Below, one piece after another: positions 1 through 9,900 of a DNA stretch of 20,304 nucleotides. The DNA is from Neisseriaceae bacterium (GTDB lineage: Bacteria > Pseudomonadota > Gammaproteobacteria > Burkholderiales > Neisseriaceae). Where the stretch lies: contig JASLDB010000116.1 in NCBI GenBank assembly GCA_030151665.1, positions 1 through 20,304 of the forward strand. The letters run 5' to 3'. Position numbers and translations under genes: made by a program. Below the pieces are notes generated by a model. That model had not been told where the DNA came from, searched no databases, and saw only the letters and a list, made by a program, of their open reading frames with translations. How positions within the stretch are numbered: position 1 is the stretch's first letter; the number at the start of each line of letters is the position of its first letter.

Positions 1-580
1 TATTCAAAGATGCTTGCTTTAGCAAATCAACCTTATCAGGATCTTCTAACCATGTTGCAGTCAAACCTAACATAGAAGAGCGAATGAAAAAATTCATTTC
101 TTCTATTGCAATATTATTGGAGATTTTCTGCTCTTGAATACCCAATAAAATGACCTGATTTATTTGCTCTTGCCACAATTGTCGATATTGAATCAATAAA
201 TCAACAATTTCTTTATTTTCATCCGTATACTCACAACGAAGGTGGACGACCGACATGAATTTTTGCAAAAATTCATCATTGTTTAAATCTGTATAAAACC
301 GCATAATCGTGGCAGTAAATGCTTGCCAATAATCACCTGACTCATGCCCACTCACTCGATCAATAAAACTATCGACTCGCAAGAAAAAACGCTGACAAAC
401 TGCATCAAAAATATCTGCTTTGTTTTTAAAATGCCAATAAACGGCTCCCCTTGTCACACCTGCCATTTTAGCAATTTGATCCAAGGTTGTCCGTGCCACA
501 CCTTTGCGGTAAAACATCTCTAACGCCGCATCAATAAGGTGCTCTCTCGTTTTTAGTGCATCTTCTTTATTTTTTTTCAT
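1..580 (-). CDS. mtrR: TetR-family efflux repressor (MtrR/AcrR type), 3' end cut by window
   Basis: This is the repressor expected to control the adjacent efflux operon. Read on the minus strand from the ATG at 580-578, 193 complete codons are open to the window edge, so only the last part of a roughly 210-residue protein is missing. The N-terminus carries a TetR helix-turn-helix at about residues 30-54, ending in GVTRGAVYWHFKNK, the signature of the AcrR/MtrR/TtgR subgroup. The rest is a helical ligand-binding and dimerisation domain. From memory it aligns well with gonococcal MtrR (ALKTKEHL, FYRKG and YWHFKNK are shared). It is transcribed away from mtrC, as in Neisseria. An ATG 13 nt further upstream is followed directly by a stop, so 580 is the only reasonable ATG; the ribosome binding site is weak. 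Family and role are secure; the symbol rests on synteny and recalled similarity. Confidence 0.93.
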   Translation of the reverse strand, partial: MKKNKEDALKTREHLIDAALEMFYRKGVARTTLDQIAKMAGVTRGAVYWHFKNKADIFDAVCQRFFLRVDSFIDRVSGHESGDYWQAFTATIMRFYTDLNNDEFLQKFMSVVHLRCEYTDENKEIVDLLIQYRQLWQEQINQVILLGIQEQKISNNIAIEEMNFFIRSSMLGLTATWLEDPDKVDLLKQASLN

Positions 581-883
581 AATTTTACATGGTGGGTTCT
601 GTGGTTATTTATTAATGTAACATATTCTATATTGTCATCTATTAATAATATATTTTTATCTTAATCATACACGAACAGGGGTTGACTGAACATACATGAA
701 TGTATGTATAATAGCAAACTTCTGGGATACCACTCAAATACTTTTTAATTTTTCAATTTCTTTGCAAAATATTATTGTTTGATAAGCATCTTAATCCCTA
801 ATACAGAATCACATGCAATACATACTGATATATAGTTTTGAATTTATATAATTACGATCGTATTTACAGAAAAGAGACGATTT
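581..883. other. Divergent mtrR / mtrC control region
   Basis: This 303-base AT-rich spacer separates the divergent repressor and efflux operon. It holds the promoter-operator at 682-712 and, downstream of it, an mtrC leader of about 165 nt with no convincing ORF. Near the 3' end of the leader is a perfect 10-bp palindrome, TACGATCGTA, at 853-862. The mtrC ribosome binding site (AAGAGA) lies at about 872-877. A half-site resembling one operator arm (ATACATAC) is at about 819-826. I could not assign a clear minus-strand promoter for the repressor; ATGACA and TATGTT-like hexamers lie between 610 and 640 but are poorly spaced. Confidence 0.7.
682..712 (+). promoter_or_regulatory. mtrCDE promoter with an internal TetR operator palindrome
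   Basis: A -35 hexamer TTGACT (682-687) and a consensus -10 TATAAT (707-712) are separated by 19 bp. The spacer is filled by a perfect inverted repeat: ACATACAT (690-697), a GA centre, and ATGTATGT (700-707). This closely resembles the AcrR operator of enteric bacteria, whose arms are TACATACA and TGTATGTA. Its placement, blocking RNA polymerase between -35 and -10, is what a TetR repressor such as the neighbouring one needs. The promoter points toward mtrC. Hexamers and palindrome are read directly; binding by the neighbouring repressor is inferred. Confidence 0.8.
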
Positions 884-2137
884 ATGCAGCAATATTTTAA
901 AAAGTCGCATCCATTGATTAAATCAGCTATTGCCATTACCTTGGCAGCTAGCGCGTTAACAGCCTGCGGAGACAAACAAGCACCTGGTAAGCAGGCACCT
1001 GAACCTACAGTTGGTGTGGTAACCGTTCAACCGACAACCATCACTTTGGGCCAAGATTTACCTGCACGACTTGAACCTTCCCGTGAAGCCGATATTATGT
1101 CACGTGTTGCTGGCGTGGTTTTAAAACGCAACTTTGAAGAAGGTAGTGAAGTCAGGGCTGGGCAATCTTTGTTCCAAATCGATAGCACAGCTTACATTGC
1201 CAATTTACAAGCAGCCCGTGCTAGCCTTGCCAAAGCAGATGCTTCTTTGGCGTTGGCTTCTAGTAATGTTGCTCGTTTTCGTCCTTTGGCAGCAGCAGAT
1301 GCTATTAGTAAACAAGAATTGGACAATGCCATTGCCCAAGAACGCCTAGCCAGAGCTGAAGTGACTGCCGCCAAAGCCGCTATCCAAACCGCTCAATTAA
1401 ATGTTAATTACTCACAAGTCTTGTCACCTATTTCAGGAACAATTGGCCGTGCATATGTCACTGAAGGCGCATTGGTTGGTGAAGGTGCACCGACTAAATT
1501 GGCTGTGGTTCAACAAATTGATCCTTTGTATGTCAACATTACCCAACCTGCTCAAGAAATCATGGCTTTGCGCAAGAAGATGGCAGAAGGCAGTTTGCAA
1601 TCCATTGATGGTCGCCCAGCTGTTAAAATTTTAATGGAAGACGGTACACCCTATGAATTACCAGGCAAATTGATTTTTACTGACTTAACAGTTGATCAAA
1701 GTACTGGACAAGTGAATGTTCGGGCAGAAGTACCTAACCCAAGCAAAGCTTTGCTACCTGGATTGTATGTGCGAGTTGTCTTAGACCAAAGCCAAGCCAA
1801 CAATGCTGTTTTGCTACCACAACAAGCCGTTACACGCACAGACAAGGGTGATACTGTTCTTGTGGTCAATGCGGATGGCACTTTTGCACCTCGTCCAGTC
1901 AAAGTGCTACAAGCACGTGGTAACCAATGGATTATTGGCGACGGCTTAAAAGCAGGTGAAAAAGTCATTGTAGATGGTGTAATGGCAATTGGCATGACTG
2001 GTGCAAAAAAAGTGAAAACCACACCATGGCAAGCACCCAAAACTGGTGCAGCACCAGCACCTAAAGCAGATGCCATTAAAGCCCCTGCTGACAAACCAGC
2101 TTCAACCGAAACTGCATCAAAAGCAAAAGAGGGTTAA
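884..2137 (+). CDS. mtrC: RND efflux periplasmic adaptor lipoprotein (MtrC)
   Basis: This is the membrane-fusion (adaptor) subunit that joins the inner-membrane pump to the outer-membrane channel. The 417-residue protein starts with a type II signal peptide; the lipobox LTAC puts the lipidated cysteine at residue 28. After it come the first half of the barrel/lipoyl domain (GVVLKRNFEEGSEVRAGQ, about 76-94), an alpha-helical hairpin (about 107-172, Ala-rich), the second lipoyl half (SPISGTIGRAYVTEG) and a beta-barrel domain with the typical LLPGLYVRV and PQQAVTR motifs. The tail from about 385 is Ala/Pro/Lys-rich and probably disordered. The segment TGAKKV just before the tail is also in gonococcal MtrC as I recall it. 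The ATG is preceded by AAGAGA at a normal distance. It is first in the operon; mtrD begins 4 nt after its stop, and the mtrD ribosome binding site lies inside its last codons. Confidence 0.95.
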   Translation: MQQYFKKSHPLIKSAIAITLAASALTACGDKQAPGKQAPEPTVGVVTVQPTTITLGQDLPARLEPSREADIMSRVAGVVLKRNFEEGSEVRAGQSLFQIDSTAYIANLQAARASLAKADASLALASSNVARFRPLAAADAISKQELDNAIAQERLARAEVTAAKAAIQTAQLNVNYSQVLSPISGTIGRAYVTEGALVGEGAPTKLAVVQQIDPLYVNITQPAQEIMALRKKMAEGSLQSIDGRPAVKILMEDGTPYELPGKLIFTDLTVDQSTGQVNVRAEVPNPSKALLPGLYVRVVLDQSQANNAVLLPQQAVTRTDKGDTVLVVNADGTFAPRPVKVLQARGNQWIIGDGLKAGEKVIVDGVMAIGMTGAKKVKTTPWQAPKTGAAPAPKADAIKAPADKPASTETASKAKEG

Positions 2138-2141
2138 TTAA

Positions 2142-5100
2142 ATGCCAAAGTTCTTTATTGACCGCCCCATTTTCGCATGGGTAGTGGCCATCTTTATTAT
2201 TTTGGGTGGCCTCGTCTCTATGTTCAGCCTCCCTGTAGCGCAATATCCAAAAGTTGCGCCACCAACCATTACAGTCAGCGCCACTTACCCAGGTGCATCT
2301 GCAGATGTAATCGATGAAAGTGTATTGTCTGTTATTAGCCGCGAGATGAATGGTGCTGAGGGCATGATGTACATGGACTCAAAAGCCAATACCAATCGTG
2401 GCACGATTACCATTACATTTGTTCAAGGTACAGACCCTGATTTAGCACAAGTAGATGTCCAAAACCGTCTAAAACGTGCTGAACCTCGCCTGCCATCTGC
2501 TGTAACGCAGCAAGGTGTACAAGTGGACAAAGCCAGCTCCAACTTCTTAATGATTGTTGGCATGGCATCCAAATCGGGCAATACACCTACCATCGATATT
2601 GGTGACTATGCAGCTCGTAATATTCAGCCAGAGTTACAACGTATTAATGGTGTGGGTAGCGTACAGCTTTATTCGTCTGAAAAAGCAATGCGTATTTGGA
2701 TTGACCCAGCAAAATTACAAGGCTTAAAACTGTCTATTAATGATGTTAGTCGTGCTATTTCTAGCCAAAATATCCAAATCCCTGCAGGTAGCTTGGGTGT
2801 TTCACCTAGTGTAGAAGGACAACCCATTACCGCCACCGTATCAGTACAAGGTCAATTAGCCGATGTTGAACAATTTGGCAATATTATTGTTCGCGCAGCC
2901 AATGATGGTTCAACTGTTCGCTTAAAAGACGTGGCACGTATTGAATTGGGTGCACAAGGCTATAGTTTTGCTTCACGATTGAATGGCAAACCAGCTGTTA
3001 ACTTGGCGGTACAATTGACTTCTGATGGTAATGCCATGGCGGTAGCTGAAGAAGTAAAAGCCAAAATGACATCATTGGAAAAATTCTTCCCAAGTGATAT
3101 CTCTTGGAGTGCACCTTATGACAGCTCAACTTTCGTTAAAATTTCAATTAACAAAGTTGTTCACACGCTATTTGAAGCCATCTTATTGGTGTTCTTGGTG
3201 ATGCTTTTGTTCCTACAAAATCTTCGCTACACCTTGATTCCAACCATTGTGGTTCCCATTGCACTCTTGGGTACTTTTATTGCCCTATCCGTCTTAGGCA
3301 TGTCTATCAATATTTTGGCGATGTTTGCCATGGTATTGGTTATTGGTATTGTCGTCGACGATGCCATTGTGGTGGTCGAAAACGTTGAGCGCATCATGGC
3401 ATCAGAAGGATTAAGCCCTCGCGCAGCAACGGTTAAAGCCATGGAACAAATTTCTGGCGCAGTTGTTGGCATTACCGTGGTGTTGATTTCTGTGTTTATT
3501 CCTTTGGCTTTCTTCACAGGTGCTACAGGTAATATTTACCGTCAATTCTCGATTGTGATGGCTGTATCTATTTTCTTCTCCGGCTTTTTGGCACTGTCTT
3601 TAACACCAGCACTTTGTGCCACCATGTTAAAGCCCATTACCGATGGCCACGAAGAGAAAAAAGGCTTCTTCGGTTGGTTCAACCGTAAATTCAATGCAGG
3701 TTCATACAAATACACTAACTTGGTTAAAGGCAGCTTGAAACGCCCTTTGCGTGTCATGATGATGTATGTTGCCATTGTGGTTGGTGCAGTATTTATATTC
3801 ATGCGGTTACCAACAGGTTTCTTGCCATCTGAAGACCAAGGTTACATGATTGTGAATGTACAGTTGCCACCAGGAGCCAGTCAACAACGAACATCTGATG
3901 CTTTGGCTATTGCTGAAAAATACATGCTTGCTCAACCTGAGGTTGAAAACATGGTTAGTATCTTGGGCTTTAGTTTCTCTGGCGTGGGTGAAAATGCAGG
4001 TTTGGCATTTGTGACCTTAAAAGATTGGTCTGAACGCCAACGCTCAGCCGATGAAATTTCTGGTAAAGCAACACAAGAACTGGGCGGTCAAATTCGCGAT
4101 GCATTTGTATTGGCCATTACCCCTGCTCCGATTCCTGAATTGGGCAGTAGCTCAGGTTTTGCCTTGCGCTTACAAGACCGCTCTGGCAAAGGACATGATG
4201 CCCTATTGGCAGCACGTAACCAACTATTGGGTGCAGCAAGTCAAAGCAAAAAACTCATGGGTGTTCGTCCAGAAGGCTTGGAAGATGCGCCACAATTGCG
4301 TTTAGAAATTAACCGTGAAGCAGCGATGGCTCAAGGTGTTAGTATGGATGCCATTGCCCAATCATTGGGTGCTGCCATGGGTTCTGCCTATGTCAATGAC
4401 TTTCCTAATGCTGGTCGATTACAACAAGTGATTGTCCAAGCTGATGCAAAACACCGCATGCAACCCGAAGACATTCAAAAATTAACCGCTAATAATGCCC
4501 AAGGCCAAACGGTTCCATTAAGCACATTTGTTCAAAGCAAATGGATTACTGGTCCAATGCAAATTGACAGTTACAATGGTTATCCATCAATGAGCTTAAC
4601 TGGTAGTGCGATTCCTGGCTTAAGTTCAGGTGAAGCCATGCTAGAAATGGAAACATTGGCACAACCATTACTTGCCCAAGGCTTCGGTATTGAATGGACA
4701 GGTCAATCTTTGGAAGAGAAAAAAGCTGGCTCTGCAGCCCTCGTCTTATATGGTTTTGCAATTTTAGCGGTATTCTTATGCTTGGCTGCTCTGTATGAAA
4801 GCTGGTCTATTCCATTGTCTGTGATTTTGGTTGTACCATTGGGTGTCCTTGGTGTGGTTACAGGTACATGGGGTCGTGGCATGGACAATGACATTTACTT
4901 CCAAGTGGGTTTGATTACAGTAATTGGTTTGTCAGCTAAAAACGCCATTTTAATTATTGAATTTGCCAAAGACTTACAAGCTGCGGGTAAAAATGCTTTT
5001 GAAGCCGCATTGATGGCAGCACGCCTGCGTTTTAGACCCATCATCATGACATCACTGGCCTTTATTTTGGGTGTAGTACCGTTGTTCTTTGCCTCTGGTG

Positions 5101-5288
5101 CCAGTTCTGCTAGCCAACGTGCTGTGGGCACGAGTGTATTGTGGGGCATGATTATTGGCACCATCTTGTCAGTATTCTTGGTACCTGTGTTCTACTTATT
5201 TGTTCGCCAATTATTCAAAAGCACCGAAGGCGGCAATGAGCACAATGACATGATTTCAGGCATGATTGACGATGATAAAAAACATTAA
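2142..5288 (+). CDS. mtrD: RND multidrug efflux pump, inner-membrane transporter (MtrD, HAE1 family)
   Basis: This is the proton-driven pump of the tripartite complex, expected to be a homotrimer exporting hydrophobic and amphipathic compounds. The length (1048 residues) matches AcrB/MtrD. It opens with the family N-terminus (FFIDRPIFAWV), followed by a large periplasmic loop, a TM2-6 block, a second loop and TM8-12. The proton-relay residues are intact: Asp406-Asp407 in GIVVDDAIVVVENVE (TM4) and Lys933 in GLSAKNAILIIEFAKD (TM10), equivalent to AcrB D407, D408 and K940. The segment EEKKGFFGWFNRKF in the central cytoplasmic region is nearly the same in gonococcal MtrD as I remember it. The loop before NDIYFQVG appears shorter than in gonococcus and closer to AcrB length. 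A GAGGG ribosome binding site overlaps the end of mtrC, so translation is probably coupled. mtrE follows after 11 nt. Confidence 0.97.
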   Translation: MPKFFIDRPIFAWVVAIFIILGGLVSMFSLPVAQYPKVAPPTITVSATYPGASADVIDESVLSVISREMNGAEGMMYMDSKANTNRGTITITFVQGTDPDLAQVDVQNRLKRAEPRLPSAVTQQGVQVDKASSNFLMIVGMASKSGNTPTIDIGDYAARNIQPELQRINGVGSVQLYSSEKAMRIWIDPAKLQGLKLSINDVSRAISSQNIQIPAGSLGVSPSVEGQPITATVSVQGQLADVEQFGNIIVRAANDGSTVRLKDVARIELGAQGYSFASRLNGKPAVNLAVQLTSDGNAMAVAEEVKAKMTSLEKFFPSDISWSAPYDSSTFVKISINKVVHTLFEAILLVFLVMLLFLQNLRYTLIPTIVVPIALLGTFIALSVLGMSINILAMFAMVLVIGIVVDDAIVVVENVERIMASEGLSPRAATVKAMEQISGAVVGITVVLISVFIPLAFFTGATGNIYRQFSIVMAVSIFFSGFLALSLTPALCATMLKPITDGHEEKKGFFGWFNRKFNAGSYKYTNLVKGSLKRPLRVMMMYVAIVVGAVFIFMRLPTGFLPSEDQGYMIVNVQLPPGASQQRTSDALAIAEKYMLAQPEVENMVSILGFSFSGVGENAGLAFVTLKDWSERQRSADEISGKATQELGGQIRDAFVLAITPAPIPELGSSSGFALRLQDRSGKGHDALLAARNQLLGAASQSKKLMGVRPEGLEDAPQLRLEINREAAMAQGVSMDAIAQSLGAAMGSAYVNDFPNAGRLQQVIVQADAKHRMQPEDIQKLTANNAQGQTVPLSTFVQSKWITGPMQIDSYNGYPSMSLTGSAIPGLSSGEAMLEMETLAQPLLAQGFGIEWTGQSLEEKKAGSAALVLYGFAILAVFLCLAALYESWSIPLSVILVVPLGVLGVVTGTWGRGMDNDIYFQVGLITVIGLSAKNAILIIEFAKDLQAAGKNAFEAALMAARLRFRPIIMTSLAFILGVVPLFFASGASSASQRAVGTSVLWGMIIGTILSVFLVPVFYLFVRQLFKSTEGGNEHNDMISGMIDDDKKH

Positions 5289-5299
5289 AGAGCAGACAC

Positions 5300-6739
5300 A
5301 TGAATAAAACATTTAATTTGAAAACATTCAGCGTGGTGTGTGTCTCAGCCTTGGTACTGTCTGCTTGCAGCATGGCACCCAAGTATGAACGCCTAACCAA
5401 CTTGCCTGTGTCAGAAACCTACCCCAATCAACAAGGGACGGTTTCTGCCAACAAAAGTGTGGTAAATTTGGGCTGGAAATCGTATTTTTCTGACCCACGT
5501 TTACAGCAATTGATTGCCTTGTCTTTGGAAAACAACCGCGACTTACGGGTAGCAGCCTTAAATGTTCAAGCTGCTGAGGCACAATATGGCATCCAACGTG
5601 CTGATCGTATCCCCAATTTGGGTGCCGATGGCCAAGGTAGCCGTGGTCGTACTGCCGCTGATTTGACACCAGGTAACCAGTCTGTGGTCAGCTCACAATA
5701 CACCGTGGGTTTGGGCGTTGCTTCGTATGAACTAGACCTTTTTGGTCGCGTTAAAAGCATGAGTGATGCCGCATTGCAACAGTACTTTGCCACACAAGAA
5801 GCCCGTGATGCGGCGCACATCAGCTTGGTTGCCTCTGTATCCAAAGCCTACTTCTCAGAGCGCACAGCCAATGAAGGCATGAAAATCGCCCAAGATGTGC
5901 TCAAAACCCGTGAACAAAGTTATCAATTAAACCAATTGAAATTTAAACACGGCGTGATTTCTGCCATTGATTTACGTGCAGCGGAAACCCAGATTGAGCA
6001 AGCTCGTGCAGATTATGCGGCGTATACTCGCAACCGTGATCAAGCACGCAATGCACTAACACTATTAATTGGTGGTCCTATTCCTGTGGACATAGCGCCT
6101 GAATTACCGCTGACGCAACAATTTTCAGTTCAAGCTTTGCCTGCTGGTTTACCATCTGACTTATTGAATAATCGCCCAGATATTCGACAAGCAGAACGCC
6201 AATTGCAAGCGGCCAATGCCAATATTGGTGCTGCCCGTGCTGCATTTTTCCCACGCATTACTTTAACGGGAGCCATTGGCAGTGGTAGTACGGAACTCAG
6301 TGGTTTATTCACTGGCCCCAATAGCACTTGGAGCTTCTTGCCCCAAATTTCGATCCCCATTTTCCAAGGGGGTCGTTTAAAAGGCAATTTGGATTTAGCC
6401 CATATCCGTAAAGACATTTCTATTGCGCAATATGAAAAATCAATTCAAGCAGCTTTCCAAGACGTATCCGATGCTTTGGTTGCACAAAGAACCTTAAAAG
6501 ATCAACTGTCAGCACAATCGCGCAGCAACAAAGCTGAGCAAGAACGCTACCGTTTGGTGAGTTTAAGCCACAAACAAGGTGTCGCCAGTTCTTTGGAAAA
6601 ATTGGATGCAGAACGCTCTAGCTATGCCAGTAAACAAGCTTTGTTACAGACCCAATTGCTGAGTCTGAACAATAAAGTGGATGTTTACAAAGTATTAGGC
6701 GGCGGTCTATTTGAGTATGCACCGACCAAAGGCAAATAA
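5300..6739 (+). CDS. mtrE: Outer-membrane efflux channel lipoprotein (MtrE, NodT/OprM family)
   Basis: This is the TolC-like outer-membrane exit duct, expected to be a trimer. The 479-residue protein has a lipoprotein signal with lipobox LSAC (Cys23), usual for the OprM/MtrE branch. Two internally similar OEP repeats follow: the first contains LGWKSYFSDPRLQQLI and the YELDLFGRV motif; the second contains the NRPDIRQAERQLQAANANIGAARAAFFPRI signature and ends in LDAERSSYASKQALLQTQL. The last residues (YKVLGGGL) are the usual family end. The start is supported by AAAGAG upstream and by the signal peptide beginning directly at the Met. It closes the operon and is followed by two hairpins. A complete operon with all key motifs intact suggests a functional exporter; its substrates cannot be read from sequence. 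Confidence 0.95.
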   Translation: MNKTFNLKTFSVVCVSALVLSACSMAPKYERLTNLPVSETYPNQQGTVSANKSVVNLGWKSYFSDPRLQQLIALSLENNRDLRVAALNVQAAEAQYGIQRADRIPNLGADGQGSRGRTAADLTPGNQSVVSSQYTVGLGVASYELDLFGRVKSMSDAALQQYFATQEARDAAHISLVASVSKAYFSERTANEGMKIAQDVLKTREQSYQLNQLKFKHGVISAIDLRAAETQIEQARADYAAYTRNRDQARNALTLLIGGPIPVDIAPELPLTQQFSVQALPAGLPSDLLNNRPDIRQAERQLQAANANIGAARAAFFPRITLTGAIGSGSTELSGLFTGPNSTWSFLPQISIPIFQGGRLKGNLDLAHIRKDISIAQYEKSIQAAFQDVSDALVAQRTLKDQLSAQSRSNKAEQERYRLVSLSHKQGVASSLEKLDAERSSYASKQALLQTQLLSLNNKVDVYKVLGGGLFEYAPTKGK

Positions 6740-6759
6740 AAAGCCAATAGCACCATAAA

Positions 6760-6798
6760 AGTCTATGTTGATATTGAAACCCAATACCAGCATAGACT
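6760..6798 (+). repeat. Long imperfect hairpin directly after mtrE
   Basis: An inverted repeat begins 20 nt after the mtrE stop. AGTCTATG (6760-6767) pairs with CATAGACT (6791-6798). Pairing continues inward with one G-U pair and one A-C mismatch down to G6776/C6782, giving about 17 stacked positions around a 5-nt loop (AAACC). No T-tract follows, so it is not itself a standard terminator. It could protect the 3' end of the mtr transcript or be a processing site. Confidence 0.7.
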
Positions 6799-6810
6799 CT
6801 ATCAACCCCA

Positions 6811-6840
6811 AACCGGTGATATTCACATCACCGGTTTTTT
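6811..6840 (+). terminator. Rho-independent terminator of mtrCDE
   Basis: A perfect 10-bp stem AACCGGTGAT (6811-6820) / ATCACCGGTT (6827-6836) with a 6-nt loop (ATTCAC) runs into six T residues (6835-6840). This is a textbook intrinsic terminator on the plus strand, placed about 70 nt after mtrE and 110 nt before hrpA. Confidence 0.92.
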
Positions 6841-6906
6841 GATGCCTATCGTTGAGCATCACAAGACTGAATAGTCGATTAAAAACATGATTTAACATGC
6901 TATCTT

Positions 6907-6915
6907 TGGTAAAAT
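6907..6915 (+). promoter_or_regulatory. Possible extended -10 promoter of hrpA
   Basis: TGGTAAAAT fits an extended -10 element (TGn + TAAAAT at 6910-6915), 34 nt before the hrpA ATG. No good -35 lies at the right distance, as is allowed for extended -10 promoters. The call is tentative, supported mainly by the terminator upstream, which means hrpA needs its own promoter. Confidence 0.35.
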
Positions 6916-6949
6916 GGCTCATTATTTTGCCTAACGAATTTAAAAACAA

Positions 6950-9900
6950 ATGGCTACACCTGATTTAAAATACACCTTGGCCAAAGATCGCCATTACTTA
7001 CGACAAGCCTTCAAAAATCCTAGCCGCTTTGGTGGGGAAAATAAGGTTGCAGAAAAACTGGCCAAATCACAAGCCTTGTATCAACAACGCCAACACGATT
7101 TGCCTAAACCAGAATTTGACAATAGCCTACCTGTCCATGAAAAAATGGTGGATATCAAGGCTGCTATCCAACAACACCAAGTGGTGATTGTTTGTGGTGA
7201 AACAGGCTCAGGTAAAACCACACAGTTACCAAAAATTTGCCTTGAACTGGGTCGCGGTGTTGCTGGTTTGATTGGCCACACTCAACCACGTCGATTGGCA
7301 GCTCGCTCAGTGGCAAGTCGTATCGCAGATGAATTAAAAAGCCCTCTAGGCAGCATTGTGGGGTACAAAGTTCGCTTTCAAGACCAAAGCTCATCCAAAA
7401 GCTATATTAAATTAATGACCGATGGTATTTTGCTAGCCGAGACACAAAATGATCGCTATTTAAATGCCTACGACACCATTATTATTGATGAAGCACATGA
7501 ACGCAGTTTAAATATTGATTTCTTATTGGGTTTTCTTAAACAATTGCTACCCAAAAGGCCTGATTTAAAAGTCATCATTACGTCTGCCACCATTGATGCC
7601 AAACGATTTAGTGAACATTTTAATCAGGCACCTGTAATCGAAGTTTCAGGCAGAACCTTCCCTGTCACCATTCATTACCGTCCCTTAAATACAAAAGATG
7701 AGGATGATGCTGAAATTGAGATCAACGAAGCCATTGTGGATGCCGTTGATGAACTTTGCCGTGTTGGCGATGGTGACATTCTGGTGTTCTTACCAGGAGA
7801 ACGTGACATTCGAGAGGCGGCAGACGCGCTCAGAAAAAGCCAAAATGCCCACTATTATGATGTCTTACCATTGTTTGCTCGTTTATCCAACCAAGACCAG
7901 CAAAAAATCTTCTCACCCAGTGGCAATACACGACGCATCGTCTTATCAACCAACGTTGCTGAAACATCACTGACCGTTCCTGGTATACGTTACGTCATTG
8001 ACTCGGGTTTGGCACGCGTAAAACGCTATTCGGCTCGAGCCAAGGTTGAACAACTACACATCGAAAAAATTTCACAAGCAGCCGCCAAACAGCGTGCTGG
8101 TCGATGTGGTCGTGTGGCTGCTGGCGTGTGCATACGTCTTTATAGTGATGCAGATTTCTTAAGCAGGCCTGAATTTACTGACCCAGAAATTCTGCGCTCT
8201 AATTTAGCAGCAGTGATTTTGCGCATGGCCAGTTTAGGTCTTGGCAATGTGGCACAATTTCCTTTTTTAGAAGCCCCTGCTGAGCGTTACATTAATGATG
8301 GTTTTTTAGCCTTGCAAGAACTTGGCGCAGTCACCAATGCAAATCAATTAACTGCTTTGGGCAAAAAAATGGCCACTTTGCCCATTGACCCCAAAATTTC
8401 GCGCATGCTTTTAGCAGCAGAGAAACACTTGTGTGTGAATGAAATGTTAATTTTGGTTTCTGCTTTATCGATTCAAGACCCACGAGAGCGCCCTTTTGAA
8501 GCCCGAGAAGCTGCTGATCGTGCTCATCAACAATTTACAGACAAACAATCTGATTTTGTTGCCTACTTGAATTTGTGGGCTCGCTATCAAAAAGCTCGTG
8601 AACAATTGCCAAGCCAAAAAGCTCGCATTAAATGGTGTAAAGAGCATTTCCTTTCTCATCTTCGAATTCGTGAATGGCGTGAGTTGCACCAACAACTCAG
8701 CCAATTGGCCAGTGAAATGGGCTTAAAAAGCAATACCACAGAAGCCACTTTTGAACAAATTCACCGGGCATTGTTAACAGGTTTGGTCAGCAATACAGGC
8801 ATGAAATCACCAGAGGGCCATGATTACCAAGGTGCACGTGGAATTCATTTCCATTTATTTCCCGCATCAGGTTTATTCAAAGCCAAGCCCAAGTGGGTTA
8901 TGGCTGAATCACTCACCGAAACCAGTAAGCTGTATGCCAAAGATGTAGCACAAATTGACCCTGTTTGGATTGAAAAAGAAGCTCCACATCTGGTGAAATA
9001 CCATTACTTCGAACCACATTGGTCACAAAAACGTGGTGAAGTTCTGGCCAGTGAACGGGTAACACTATATGGTTTAACCATTATCCCTCGTCGTTTAATC
9101 AGCTACGGGAAAATTGACCCGCAGATTTCCCGTGAATTATTTATTCGTGGCGCTTTGGTTGCCGGTGAACACGATATTCAAGCGCCTTTCATTAAGCACA
9201 ATAATCGCCTGATAAAAGACATTGTTTCCTTAGAGCACAAATCACGTAAGCAAGATGTTTTGGTTGATGATGAAGCCGTTTTTGCTTTTTACCAAACCCA
9301 TATTCCTGAACAATTTGAACACAAGGGCAAAACACAAGCCATAGTGGATATTGCCAGTTTCGAGATTTGGCGTAAACACATCGAAATCACTGAGCCCAAA
9401 CGCTTATTTATGCAACGTGATGATTTAATGCAACATGCGGCAGACAATGTCACCGAAGCACAATTTCCTGAGTTTTGGCACACTGATGACGGTAAATTCA
9501 AATTAAGTTATCGCTTTGAACCTCGCCATATATTAGATGGCATTACATTAACCATTCCACTAACCGTGTTAAATCGACTCAATGCGGCCAAACTAGAATG
9601 GCTGGTTCCCGGCTTTATCCGCGAGAAACTTACCTTATATATCAAAGCTTTACCAAAAAGTTTACGCAGAATATGCGTCCCTATTCCTGACTTCTTAACC
9701 TCATTCTTGAGCCAAAAACTGGATTATAACGCCAGTATTTTGCCGCAATTGGCCAAATACATTGGCAAATATGCAGGCAATATGCGCCTACTTGATGATA
9801 TTGATATGGATGATTGGCAAAACTGCATCTTGCCAGAACATTGCTACATGAATATTCGAATCATTGATGATGGTGGTCGCGAATTGGGCATGGGTCGTGA

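Noticed and set aside
1696..2094. 132-codon minus-strand ORF inside mtrC
   Set aside because: Antisense shadow of a clearly coding gene; composition follows the opposite strand's codons and there is no start signal.
5328..5669. 113-codon minus-strand ORF inside mtrE
   Set aside because: Lies wholly within a well-supported efflux channel gene, with no motif or ribosome binding site.
6707..6949. 80-codon minus-strand ORF between mtrE and hrpA
   Set aside because: It runs through two hairpins and the terminator and into the end of mtrE; it has no recognisable motif or upstream signals.
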